Assembly (NCBI GenBank): GCA_000469685.2
Contig: LS997566.1
Span: 42,484,920-42,548,919 of the forward strand
Source of the DNA: Haemonchus contortus
Lineage: Eukaryota > Nematoda > Chromadorea > Rhabditida > Trichostrongylidae
Reading direction: 5' to 3'
Length of the DNA stretch: 64,000 nucleotides
In this document: one piece after another, positions 23,642-35,869 of the stretch
How positions within the stretch are numbered: the first letter of the stretch is position 1
Layout: each line of letters starts with the position of its first letter
Program-made: the position numbers and the translations under genes
Notes under the pieces: model-generated
Database searches by the model: none
The model's input: only the letters and a program-made list of their open reading frames with translations
Told to the model about the DNA's origin: nothing

Positions 23642-26600
23642 TCAAAACAGAATTCCGAATGTGGCAACTAGAACTAGTAATGAGAGAAGACCACTGGCAT
23701 GGTTGCAGAGGTCGTCTTCACAGACGAGGCACTGACCGAAACCACCCTGTTCGGCGCATACCGTGGCTGATGCTTCACAGCGGGATCCCCAATCGCCACA
23801 TGCTCTTACGGTGAAGTTTTCAAAAGCTGAAATGCATCAGTTTAATGAAAGTCGTATATCGTTTTGAGACAGTGCTTCCCAAAGCGACCTGATAGGGCCT
23901 CTTAGGTAAAGAAGCTACATATGTAGTGTGATGCAAAATGTGGGTGCTACCACACTTGCGTTTCGAGGATCTAATTCCTGTCCAGCCGAATCTTTCAATA
24001 TTTCAGGGTCGTTAGCATTCCAAGTCCTTTTGGGAGAATTGCAGCACGGACTTGTAGTTAGATGGGCTAGCTCGTGCAGATCATTGTATGATACAGATAC
24101 AAATTCAAACGTTACTGCGATTCCGAGCTGAAGTTGGCTGTATGCCCCATTCCAGAACCTGATTGATAAAAACAAAAATTGCTTCCTTATTTTTCATTTC
24201 CTCTTCGGGAATATCTAAGAACCACTGGTGCTAATCGAGTTTTCACTATGGGAATTATTCGTAGGTTTAACCTCGTCTGTCGTGGAAACTTACCAAATGG
24301 GATGTTCACTGCTGTTAGGCATACCTTTAAGAATATTCCGCCATTTCTAAAAACCCGACAGTGGTTACCTGCCTTCAACTGGGCTTTTTTATCCTACAGA
24401 GATATAAGAATAATAAAAAGAAGCAAGAATTCTAACAACAACGAAGGCTTTATCGCTTTTCCTTTCACCAGTTGCCCTGCCGTGGTCGATCGCTTTCCGG
24501 CGAAAAGATGGGTTAATACTGAACATAAAATTTGTGCTGTCGAAAGAGACCATAAAAAGATGGATTGCTTACCCATTGAAATGCTTCAACGAGCGTTAAG
24601 AAAAAACTTTGCCTTCAAATACCGAGACGTTCACCTCAGCCGACTACAGTTCGACTCAGATCTCACGTCAAAATTTAGTTCTCAGCCAGCGCACAACGCT
24701 ATTCGTAAGCGTTTCTGCGTTTAATTGATTGTAACTAACATAAACAGTATCTCCATTGCTTTCTTGAAAGCGCCAAGAAGTCTGTCAACTGAAGTTTCTG
24801 CAAAATTGCTTTCTTTGAAGGTGTAAGTGAAGCACCATCACCTCCTCTAAGCACCCAAATGATATTGAACAAAAGTTTTTAAGACCATGTCAGTACTTAT
24901 GACTGGATTGAGCAGATACCTACTTTTGGAAGAAAAGCTACATTGGGTCAGAGGTTTATCAGTAGTCAACTACATAAAAAGGGCATGAAGACGGCTGCTT
25001 CTGTTTCCTATTGATCCAGAATGAATCGAAGAACCCTATTGTCTGGCCATGAGCCAAAGCACAAGCTGATCTTAGGCCCACATTAACTATTGTTTGCCTA
25101 CCTGTTCACAAGCACGACGAGGGCGCACGCTTCAGTAATGGGCAGCATGCTGGGCTTTAGATCATTGGTTACATGCAGTATCGTTCCTTCGTGGACACAA
25201 GTCTGGACCTTATTTTGGCAAGCCAAATGACATGAAAACTCGTTTTCTCGTCTTCTTATTGTAACATTAGACGTTTTCTCGAAAGGAAAGCTAGACATCT
25301 TGATGTCCACCAAAGTCAGCCAAGAGTTTCACCACTTCGGTATCGGGTAAATGGTATCACACCCGTCCGAAAGGGTGAAAGTACTGTCTGAAACTTCTAT
25401 AAGCTCCAAAAAGACACCCTATTCTAAATGGAAATCTGATGCAAGGGAGAATCCAACAAAGAAGTGATCCAAGGGAGCCGATAGACGTTGTTATTCGTAT
25501 CCTCACAGCTGAAATACAGTCAACAAAATCTATCTCCACAACAAAAATACAATTGTTTATTGAATTGGATAGGTTGGTACACAAAATTGTACCATTGAGA
25601 ATCATGCAGGATAAAAGAGGTCCACAGATATCACGCACACTCACACACAGAACTTAAAAGAGATGCACACGAACACAATTCATATCACAGGTTGCAGTTG
25701 TCGGTTTCACATCGGGAACACGATCCTGATCCTCCACTGAATTTGCAGATTGCTGGCCCAGCCAGGCAACCCATATTCTTATTGGCACATGTTCGTAGAA
25801 TGAAAGGAGCTGAAGAACAGAATAGAAACTTAGTAGGATAGAGAAACAAAACTGAAAAGGGAAACGCATGAGCATTACAGGGAATAAGTGGGCACGAGCT
25901 ATTTGATAGAAACTAAAAAAAAGTATAAGGGAAGGTGAAAATTACCCTGAAAAGAGTAGTTAAGTTAGGTAGTTTACGCCAAGAGCATGCTTTCAGGTTT
26001 ATCTAAAATCTGAGCGAATGACGATTTCAACTTCCCATGCTACCTCGAATTGGAGCGCAAAGGATCGGCAGAGCTGCCAAGGCTGAAGGAAGTCGGAACC
26101 GTTGAATTCTCCCCTAGGTTCCTCTCCCAAACCCCCTAGGCAATGCCACGCGGAATAGTTTTTTTTATGAAAGCGAAGAAATTTGCACTTTACTCGTTTT
26201 CTCCATCAGAGGATACAAGAAATTCATTGACCCACTCCAACTGAGGTAATTTTGTCCAGAATGTGAACGAGCCATTGCCTTAGCACACACAGAGCGGGAA
26301 CTCTACCACTCCACTACAGTAGCCTTTGTTTCTCAGAGCTAAACCCCAAGTAATCTAAGCCAGCAATACTTTTCGAGCTACAGCCAAGGGGCTTAAGTAA
26401 GTGAATTCACTTAATGCAAATTATTTTTGAGAAGATAAATGACAAAGTTGTGGTTGCTGGAATTTGATCTATGGAACCCATAGAATATACCCACTTCCAG
26501 CGCCCTATGCCGCCCCTACCAGTATTGAGAAGATCATCCTACGAGTTGTAATCGCCACATCATTCTCATTTCACAAAGATAAGAGCAACAGGAGTCATTT

Positions 26601-28873
26601 TTTATTCTTTGAGTATGACATAATAGGCTGTGACATGCCAAGTTTTTCTGTTGGCACCTTCGACGAATCTATTCTCCGAGATGATTCTCGCTTTTGTTCA
26701 ATTCGCCAAATGAAAAGATGTGTTTCCTGTGCAAAGAGCAACGAATGTTAGCGGTAGATGGTTTACCTTCTTGTTAATAAGTAACTTGACAGAATGATGA
26801 GCAAATCCAGAGTATAAAATGACGATCCAACTCTGTTCATTTTCCCAAATTGATTTTTTGAGTAATTTATGTAAGTAATTGATTTGCCAGTAATATGTAG
26901 TTCATGTGCGAGCTCTACGTGCCAAATGCCTACCACCGTGGTGTACCCTGGGCAACACTACGGTCGGAAATCATCCATGTGAATACGAATCCAGGATCGA
27001 GGATCAGCGTTCTGCTTCACAATCTGTCATGATTTCATTTTTTCTGGTTGCATCTTTTGAATTGTTTCTATGTGGTGGCCCTGTGTAAAAACAACGTTTT
27101 CCATGATGGACACACCGCAGCGGAATGGGTTAAAGCTTCAAAGTAGTTAGGGCGGAGTGAAGGGCACCGGCGTGCGACTCCTTGGTGAAGAGGAGGACGT
27201 TGCTGGAATAATGCCGATTCCTTCAGGTACATTGGTTGGTTATCTCAGATGACTTAGTGGTCCCATGTCATGACGCTTAGGGATTACGGTTCCTACCAAG
27301 ATGCTCCTTCACTGCTTTTTCACCAGGACACTACCCCTCACCCACCCTCTCAGGTAGGCAGCACAGTTCATGGAACCTTTATACTACTTTTTGGATGGCT
27401 ATGTCCCTACTTACCTCTATAGTATCGCGAGACCGGTCAGCGACTTCCTGAGATCCCCCTCGTAGGTCTGTACAAATAGGGAATAAAGTGCAATAGGGCA
27501 AACAATGCTGTCCAAATGATTCGCTCAAATATTCCAAAAAACGTGAACAGAAAGGTGTGAAACCAGTTCTGACAATTGGGAGATCTCCCATTGCGTTGCT
27601 ACCTTGGCGAAACTTCAGTTCAGAAAAATAATGTTCTTGAACAGTTGGGTGATTTATACGAGTCAGACGTAGTCCTGGAGGGTTATGAACTCACATCTTC
27701 CTCCTTCACAGTTGAACTTTTGACAAACGTATTTCCCATCAACTCCCGTATCACATGGCCTCGATTCGTACTTATCTTTTGAACCAGAATAACAGCGTTT
27801 GGCAGCCTCTGAAAATGATGTCATCATGGGAGAACAACAGTTGCGATAAGCCTCAAAAAACTTAATCCAACAACAATGTTCACTCATTTTTTTGTGTAAA
27901 AAAATGGAAAAGTAAAGACAAACAGCTGAATGTCACCTAAGGGTATGGAAAGCTTTTCAGAATTAACCAGAAAAAAATAAAGATGCACTACTGGAAACCC
28001 ATAGGAAACGACGTGAATTTCCCAAAAAACTTCTAGAACCTTGCTCTGTTGGGTGCTACCCTCTGAGAAGACGTGAAGACGTAGGAAGCTTGATGGGCTT
28101 CAACTCTTGCCCCTATCAGGGGACTTATTCAATGTGTGGTAGCGCCAAAAGTTGTTGCTGCCCAAGAGCTGGGACTTAGACCGAGAGTGGTTTTTACTTC
28201 CCGCATTACTGTCCAGGAAAACTACATCTATGTGAAAACACCTCACCTACTACTTAATCCTGATTTACTTGACCCATAAGTCATTTTTCTACTTGATCTC
28301 TTGATTCATGGTCAGAAGACAAGGATAACTTTCCGTCTCTTTTAAACGTGACTATTTTGTCTCCCTCGGTTCATACTTTGTGGAGAAGATTCAATTGATC
28401 TCTCAGAAAGATACCTGCAACCAAAAACCACTGCGGACTGATTAGGCCAAGGTCAGTTGCCGTGCAAAAGTTTCCTGATCGGGTCAATTACTCACCTAGT
28501 GAGCTTTTTCCTTCCATGAGCCGACATCAACAATGAACCGCCCTACTACAGCCATTTCAAGTAGTAAATGAAAAGGTTATACGGAACTGTTCGAAAGTGG
28601 TTTGTAAAGGCCCTTTCGTACTGTCCTCAGAGAAGAAAGGAAATTGTATTTGCATCAGAACTAGCAAGCAAATTAGTTGAAAAGCTAATAGTGGGTTTTG
28701 AAAAAGGTCCAGATCAAATTTTCAAGGAGTATTCGGCCTCTGAAACCTAATTTATACCTCTTTATCTGAAGTTTTTGGGGGAAACAAGTACAGAGTCCCG
28801 GCAGAGTCAGTAAACACTCACCTGAGTAAACAGCGATAACGAGTAAGACAAGAAGTGTGCGGTAGGTCATCAT
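23642..28873 (-). CDS. Ly6/UPAR-domain GPI-anchored protein (three exons)
   Basis: Exons on the minus strand: 28,873-28,822, 27,808-27,695 and 23,826-23,642 (TGA). Phases match at both junctions (1/2 and 1/2), donors are GTGAGT, and acceptors are TTTTCAG and ATTTCAG. The product is 116 residues. It starts MMTYRTLLVLLVIAVYS (signal peptide). The mature protein has a Cys pattern typical of the three-finger Ly6/UPAR fold: RCYSG near the N terminus, spaced cysteines, and CEDDLCN near the C terminus. It ends in a hydrophobic tail (SLLVLVATFGILF), the usual GPI-attachment signal. Such proteins sit on the outer leaflet; in nematodes several act near neuronal receptors, but the ligand here is unknown. 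The second intron is 3.9 kb. It contains a + strand open frame of 181 codons (24,179-24,724) without motifs, which I do not call a gene. Confidence 0.86.
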
Positions 28874-31800
28874 GTAATTAATCCTAGAACGCTCTGAGAA
28901 GTAGCCAATGGCTTTCGGGACCTTAAATAACGGATACGAGAATGAGCACGAAGATTGATGCACTGTCGAACAGATGACAGCTGACTGCTATCGGAGTGAC
29001 AAGAAAAACATGCGAATCGATCCGATTCTCACGTAAGCGATTGGTCGAGTAGAAAGTTTGGCAGAAGTTCGAGATCTCATGAGGAAGTGGAAGAAGTCAA
29101 GGTCGGTTGTCCCTCAAGGATATCACATTCTGATGTAAGGGATAACAACAAGGTGATGGCTCGTTTACACTATGAGCTGATGGCAGCTCATGAGGCAATG
29201 ATGGACGCCTTACAACTTTATATAGAGATTCTAGAAAGTAGTAAAGCACGTCATCAACCATTTTTGAGTCTCACAATTGGTCATCTTTTAATGTGCATAA
29301 TGGGACGAGCTGGGCGATGAATCACTAATATTTTATCACTTTTACTTGAAAATTTCTTCTTCTTATCATTCATGGTCACTACAAAAGGCGCACTTCTCGT
29401 GGACATTCACCCTCAACCCAATGGGCTATATCACCCATAGATGAACTTTACTTAAACCTATCGCGGAGCCATACTAGGGCAATATTTAGAACGTTACTTG
29501 CGAAACTGCTAATATTTCCCAGGAACTGTAACTGAGCAGAAGGTGGCTGAATTCTCAGCTTTTCAGATTTTGAATGATTTCAAAGGGACTACTGAAGTAC
29601 AGAGTGAACGTTTTAGCCTCAATCAGATGCTCTGGGCTACATGTCTACGGATCAGTGATTGCCCAGATCCATCAACCCTCCACTAAAAAGGGTGCGAAAG
29701 AGAAATATGATTTTTTTGTTTTCTGATAAATTGCTTTCTTATTTATTATTTTAGAAAGTATTTTTCATATAATGAATGCTACCTAATCCTAATCTAATTC
29801 GACGAATGCCACTTGCCACGAAAGACTTTACCCTTTTATCCTTCAAACTGTCTAGACCGAATGGGTGCCACATATGGCAGCTCTTGAACATGATCTTTTC
29901 TAAGAAACCTTCATTTCCGGGTACGGAGACCGCACGTATACCCTTCTCTTGGCGGACGCCAAGTGATACAGTCCCGTTCACCTTGGGAATCGTCCTTCAC
30001 ACTTTCGATTTTCTCTTCAACATCCTTTTTTCGATGATGGATATAACAATTCCAATAATCTCCATATCAGCCATAAGCAATCAGTTCATTAATGGTAAAT
30101 TAGTTAGCTAATAGAATATAGTATGGGTTTCAATCGATGGCACTGGAACAGACTGATAAGGCGACATAACAAAAGGTATCACAACGAGCAACTCAGTACA
30201 CTGAGCGCCATGCAGGTAGGTAAATAACTGTCTTTATCACGTGGGTTACTCTAAAAAAAAAGGGTGAAGAAGGCTGTGATGAAACCAGGGTCACCACCAT
30301 CTTTTTGAAGGAGACGAGGATGTAGGGGAACATCCACAGGAAAAGCTCCCTCTGCTGATGGGTGAGTGGCTCAAGAAAAAACAGTAGCTTGATATTGATG
30401 TTTACTATATATAAACGCTTGCAGTTGCAAGACAACAACAGAAGTAAAGTACAGTAAACAAGTAGGCAAATGAACACAAACAGGCGATAAAACTGACAAC
30501 AACTCGGTTAGGACAGCAGAATAAGTGGAACGGTAAGGAAGATCGGAACCGGTCAGAGCTCCACTGGAGAGCCCTGCCAAGGAGGAATTTTAGGATGCTT
30601 ACTCGTTGCTACCTCTGAGAAACTCTGTAAACAACTGGTTTTCGGTACGACCGAAGCCCAGAATATGAGGAATCAGCTAGGCAATTGGGAATTCCGATTA
30701 ATCGGTGGGTTTTCAGTGATTTATTGATGATCGCAAAAAGTCATAGATCCGCATTTCATCAGACACAGGCTTGCGGGTTAATCATGACGGGTATTACTAT
30801 GGCACAGTAAATGAGAACCGGTTCCTCTCCCGCCAGCAGCAATGTGTCTGCCCGATTGCTACCACTGTCTCTGGCAGACGTAAAATAAACAGTGAGAACG
30901 GTGAGAACAAATCGTCCACATCGACCTATCAGCCAGCCAGAAAATTGTACGTGAAAACGGGTTTCCCGGAGGACGACCGGGAAATGTTCTCTCAAACAAA
31001 AGAACTGCGATGCGCCTAGCACATGAGATTTTCACAGTTACACTTTTCCTTCCTCCTAGAGTAAGCCATGAATGAGCAAAACTAGATGGCAGTTCGAAGG
31101 CAGAAGTGATTGGCACAGGACTGTGGTACACTCTGAGAAGGCCGACCTTGGGCAATCGGTTTTTGAGATGGCCGAACTCAATTCCGCTGGATCTTGTCGA
31201 AAAACAGGAATCCTTCCCGTATGAGCTTCCAATGTTGTGTAGTCGTTTGCTTGAAGTTCAGACTTGTAACTACCCCAGATCTAAATTCATTTATAACAAA
31301 AATACTTCCCAAGTCATAAGCCATAGGGTCACAAGCTCAATCACATCCACTATTGGGGCCCACAGATCCTCCGCAGACGATTCAGGGATGGAAAAATTCT
31401 AAGGGTGAGAGGAACAGATCCTTAGGTTGTAGGAGAGGGTTACCAAGGGTAACCACTGAAGAAACTCTGGCTCGATTGCTTCTCAAACAGCTGACTGAGG
31501 AAAACCTTTTGACGACGTTTACACAAGATTTGAATGTAAAAGAGAAAGCTGATTCAATGTTTGCCTATCGCTATCTATTGCTATAGAGCCGGCTGTTATG
31601 AATAGATAGAAAGGGTCGTTTCCGCTGTTTTTTCTTCTCTCGGCAAGGAATCCTCTTGAAAAGGGTTGTCTATTCTCGGGAGGGATCGATATTACTGAAT
31701 AGGTTCAAGAAGGTGACTAATCCCTACCTTACCCCTCTATTCCCCTGTATCATGTGCTTGAAAAGGAAGAAGATTGCCGTCTACTGAACTCGAACCCCTA

Positions 31801-32827
31801 AGCATCTGGAAAATTCCAGAATTTTTAGGAGAAATTCACACCTTACTCAGCGGTGGAGCTTACCCTCACTGCTAGGATTCTAGGATGAGAAGAGCTCTCG
31901 GGAAAAAGTCGGCAACAAAATGAATTTAGCCTAAGATCTGCCCCTTTTATGGAATTATAAAAAAGAGATAGGGTTAATCGAACCGGTTGGTTCTGAGAGG
32001 TTAAGGCGATACTAACGAACTGGAAACACCAGTGCTAATGCATTGCTCTAACTCTAATCCATAGGTCCATATCCGATTACGTTTTCCAATTATAAACACC
32101 CCTATAGAACCTTTTAGATCGGATATCATATTGCCAATTGTGGCATTATTGATGAATCTACCACTCGGGTGCATGGCTATACTGACAGCAAATTATTTAT
32201 AAGGGCACCAGGGAACGTATTATCTTTTTTTATCATCTGATATCCTCCATTATTCGACCTTTAGAAAGTGGTTCTGAGGTTTCTTTTGACGTCTATCACA
32301 AGGGAACTTCGTCAAGTAGTAGTACAAAAAGTAAATGAAGTTAGTGAAGAATTAGGTGGAAGGGAAGGATAATGAAAAACGATGAAAAGAAGGAAAGGAT
32401 AATGAAAAGCGAAAATGAAAGGAGATAAAAAAGCTGGATTCGGAATAGCAGTATTCATCAGTTACTTTTCCAAAGTTCTTCCGATTATGAACACAAGTAA
32501 GGTACTGGTACTGACCGGGCAGAACTCACTTTCAGAATGAAAGGAGAATCTGAAAAAGAAGCTTCGAGTTCGACTTTCTACTATTGCGAATAATGCGAGT
32601 TTCGTGTTTTTCTGACTCACCCACTTCTTTCTTTCCCTTTTCTCTCTTTACTGTGTTACTCACCTTGTTAAACCCAAATTTCTGTGAATGGTAAACATAC
32701 AAACCCCAGAGCACTCAAAGGCACTGCCCATTAGAAGAAAAAATTCTGGAGATTTCCAAGTATTGTGGGCTCCAGCTATTAGTCATGTAGGCCCTGCCAC
32801 CATGAGAGGATAGGAGACTCTAATGAC
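28874..32827. other. no supported gene
   Basis: About 4 kb between the Ly6 gene and the membrane-protein gene. Frames of 70-110 codons occur at 29,087-29,320 (+), 29,776-30,111 (+) and 30,771-31,019 (+), without consistent splice sites. On the minus strand, a piece at 32,661-32,678 with good sites (ATTCACAG and GTGAGT, coding KFGFNK) could be spliced to 32,550-32,533. That would give a terminal coding tail of a gene I could not extend. Confidence 0.35.
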
Positions 32828-34665
32828 CTAGACAGGAAGTGATAAAAAGGTCAAAAAGGTGTCTTTGTAGACGTCCACACCCAAAGAAGGACGAGTTTCA
32901 ATGGCGTTGAAAATGCTGCACTCTGCATCTTCCAAAGTATCTCTATAAAATGTCTCCTTTAGCGAGAACTGGGCATTCTGGGCAAAAAATACGGACATTG
33001 TGCATAAAACGAAGACATTGACAAAGAAAACTTTATAACGACTTAATGTTAGTGAAGTCTATCAAACCAGTCAGTTCGTTCGTCTAGGAACCAGCTCTCG
33101 ACACTAGTACAACCGGTATACAAGTATTAGTTGGCGTTTGTTTTCAATTATTCCGATACAGAGGAGGCACTCCAACAGGAGCAGTAAGATCATGTGAGGC
33201 AAAAAATAGTTATGAATGGTGTTCAGGTAGAACGAATCCGGGAAACATATACGTACACATTATATTGTTACTTCAAACAGTATGATATGCTTGACAGAAT
33301 ACGTTCTGTAGAAGGAAGTAACGAGAAAATCAAAACATGAGATTAGAATAAATCTCTGTGAAAAGCCGGATGAACACGGATACAGCGACGATGTTGCCAT
33401 ACTTCATGCAATTTCATCCTGAAAGAATTCGATGTAGGAAACCATTTACTACCTATAGGCCGGCGATACTCCGAAGGAAAACTGATGAATTCAAAAAGGA
33501 AGGCCGAAAGGAAAATAAACAAAATTTCGATGACGGCAAAGCTACAAAAGAGAGGCTCGCCTCAAATAATGGGACCAGATAGTTCAGGGGTTAAAGGTGG
33601 AGAGAGATGTTGATCGGTTCTTTTCAACTGATCCCAATAATCAAGTTTTTAGTAGCTCCTATCCAACCGGAACGATTTCCATCACATCCAAATCAACCCT
33701 CGAAAGAAGTAATCCATTGATTTTGAAGGTGCAAAAGAGGGTAAATACCCAAATAGGAGCCCTTGAAACAATTTGGGAACGTGGGAGACTGTAGAAAGAA
33801 CTTGATAATCACCTTTAGGCTGAATCCTCCAGTTTTGTTCATGATGTATCTATAGTAGAGGAATATCACCGAAAAAGCCACCGTGAAGACCATTGCACCG
33901 ACGGAAAAGCCGAGGACGAAAGCAGGCCACGATAGTTCTGAAATCGTTAAATAGGAGAAGGTGCTATTTGGCACTACATTATAACTGAGGCAATCAGGGT
34001 TCCAGAGTTGCAAAAAAACCAAAAAAAAACCGAAAACCAAAAAAACTCAAGAATCAAACAAAAGATATTGAAATAACCCTTCTATTCTGCAATAGATATC
34101 CCTTTCTATCAGAGAATGCACTGGGAGATGGACTGATTTGTAGGTTATTTACTTAATATGGACTTACCCCAATCAATATCGTGGATGACACCGTTTCCGC
34201 TAACATCCACTGACGATTGGATAGCATATCAGTTTTTTAGGGTTTACTTTACGATGTGAATAGTCACCGATCAGCACCGTGGCCGACTTTTGAAATTACA
34301 GCCGAATCTGTCATCGCTATGCGTTGGAATCTTGTCAATGATACGGGTATAACAATCTCAGTATACTTCAAACGGTGAATTCCCATTATATTTTGTGAAT
34401 GTCAGGCGTTTCAAGGTTGAAAATTCAGGGTTGTTTGGATAAAGTTCTATGCTGGCTTATGACGAGTCAACCCATGAGTAGGTCATTCTTCTGCAGAGCT
34501 AGTTCCTTATAATGAACCCGCACTGGTTTAGACAGCTTTCTATCCACTCTTACGAGAAATCGCTAATCATAAAATCTTCTGGAGCTATAACAATACGTTT
34601 GCAATTCATCTTCTTACTTAGATTTGTAAATACTGATGCATATTTTTGAATTAGAACGAACACGC
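32828..34665 (-). CDS. C-terminal part of an unrecognised single-pass membrane protein
   Basis: Minus-strand exons with good sites: 34,665-34,554 (GTAAGA donor), 34,451-34,367, 34,209-34,168 (GTAAGT donor), 33,937-33,813 (acceptor ATTTCAG) and 32,977-32,828 (acceptor TTTTTTGCCCAG, stop TAG). Phase carries across the first, third and fourth junctions. The second (34,367 to 34,209) does not fit and probably hides another exon. The extracellular part contains CKRIVIAPEDFMISDFS, LKRLTFTKYNG and DVSGNGVIHDIDW. Next come one transmembrane helix (about residues AFVLGFSVGAMVFTVAFSVI) and a ~60-residue cytoplasmic tail with ETFYRDTLEDAEC. A type I membrane protein is the simplest reading. The LKRLTFTKYNG stretch made me consider a ZP domain, but I cannot confirm it. 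The 5' end is not found and is probably broken up by the mobile elements at 34.7-35.5 kb. Confidence 0.6.
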
Positions 34666-34688
34666 CTGATGTGATACCAAACTTCGCT

Positions 34689-34803
34689 TTTTCAACTTCC
34701 GTAGAACCCTTCAAAGGGCGCAACCCATCACGAAAATGGTTTCCGACAAACCCTATTGGGATCTGGCAAGCCTCACTAACTGTAAGAAGCGGTCGTGTTT
34801 AAA
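34689..34803 (-). repeat. ~115-bp dispersed repeat, copy 1
   Basis: The block TTTCAACTTCCGTAGAACCC through GATCTGGCAAGCCTCAC to AAGCGGTCGTGTT is shared at about 90% identity with 50,438-50,548 inside a PLD intron. No ends or target duplication were recognised. Confidence 0.85.
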
Positions 34804-35021
34804 CGGCCTTCTAGAAGCTGCATTATTCACAATGGAGCACATATTCCAGAAATTCAAACAGCTGATCGTCTTCCTGAAGGAAATTCCCAATCGGAATGCA
34901 TAAGAGGGATGGAACGAGCTTCGAAGGAGCTCGAGGGAGTCCTTTATTCGATGGCCAAACATTTTGTATGAATATATCACTCGGACTTTGGCTGTGTTAC
35001 ACTTAATTACCATTTTGAATG

Positions 35022-35312
35022 GGGTGCGCTTCGTTGCGCGCGTCCGTCTAAACTAGGTCACGCCGCAGCCGTCGCACGCGGCGGGTCAGCCCGCGACACT
35101 TGGCAGACGTCGCAGTTCTCAGTGGGGCATACGATTTGCGCTTGGTCCAGGGCAGTCAGCCAAAGAGAAGATAACACGGACAAAGGCAAATCGCTCGCTC
35201 CAATGACTTTTGGTGCTAATGTAATGTCATGGCGAGACATCACAGGAGTGCGCCGCGCGCGAAGTGGGAGGGGTGACCTACTTTTAATGGACGCGCGCAA
35301 CGGACGTTCTCC
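35022..35312. mobile_element. 291-bp MITE, family B, with 9-bp target duplication
   Basis: The ends are GGGTGCGCTTCGTTGCGCGC and, inverted and imperfect, GCGCGCAACGGACGTTCTCC. It is flanked by a perfect 9-bp duplication TTTTGAATG (35,013-35,021 and 35,313-35,321). The duplication length matches MITE family A, but the sequence is different. It is GC-rich relative to its surroundings. A related partial copy is at 61,135-61,309. Confidence 0.9.
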
Positions 35313-35321
35313 TTTTGAATG

Positions 35322-35500
35322 AGCGGAATTGGTGTGGTGGCACGTAACTCATTACGAAACCCATGGTCCGGGATCGAATACCGGAATAGATAGATATCAA
35401 TCGTCTGGGAGGATGAAACGATTGACTCGTACATCAGCTGACCACCGCAGTTCACTGTATCGGACACGTACTTATTTAAGGCATTCCTACGAATGCCATA
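35322..35500 (+). mobile_element. SINE with internal deletion
   Basis: The head (GAATTGGTGTGGTGGCACG, B box GGGATCGAATACC) and tail (CGTCTGGGAGGATGAAACG, CCACCGCAGTTCACTGTAT) are present. The central lobe is missing. It begins immediately after the target duplication of the family B MITE. Confidence 0.8.
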
Positions 35501-35869
35501 AACTTCACTCTAGCCTTTCTCCTTCGTTGCAGGTTGGGTGCAGTTATGGATAATCAAGTAAACAAGTAAATAAAACTGGTGCCATGAGTTCAAAGAGAGC
35601 TTTATCAATTTTTCAACAGGTTATTGAAAAGATAACAGATCTGGTTATGACTTCTTCTCAAAGTACTTGGCTGAAATATATCTTGTGATCATCTGCAACA
35701 GTAATGAAGGAACTGCAACAGCAAGTAACAACAGACTGCAATCGTTAGCTATCAAGAGCTACTTCTTTTACTTTATTCTCATTAATAACATCTATTAGCA
35801 GACGATTGCTTTATGGTATTTGAAAACGTGGAATAAATTGCATGTTTCTTCACCTTGGACAGCTTTCAT

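Noticed and set aside
24179..24724. 181-codon + strand frame inside the Ly6 intron
   Set aside because: No motif, no acceptor at the start, and the length is within what chance could give once or so in 128 kb of frames. Kept only as a note; expression data would settle it.
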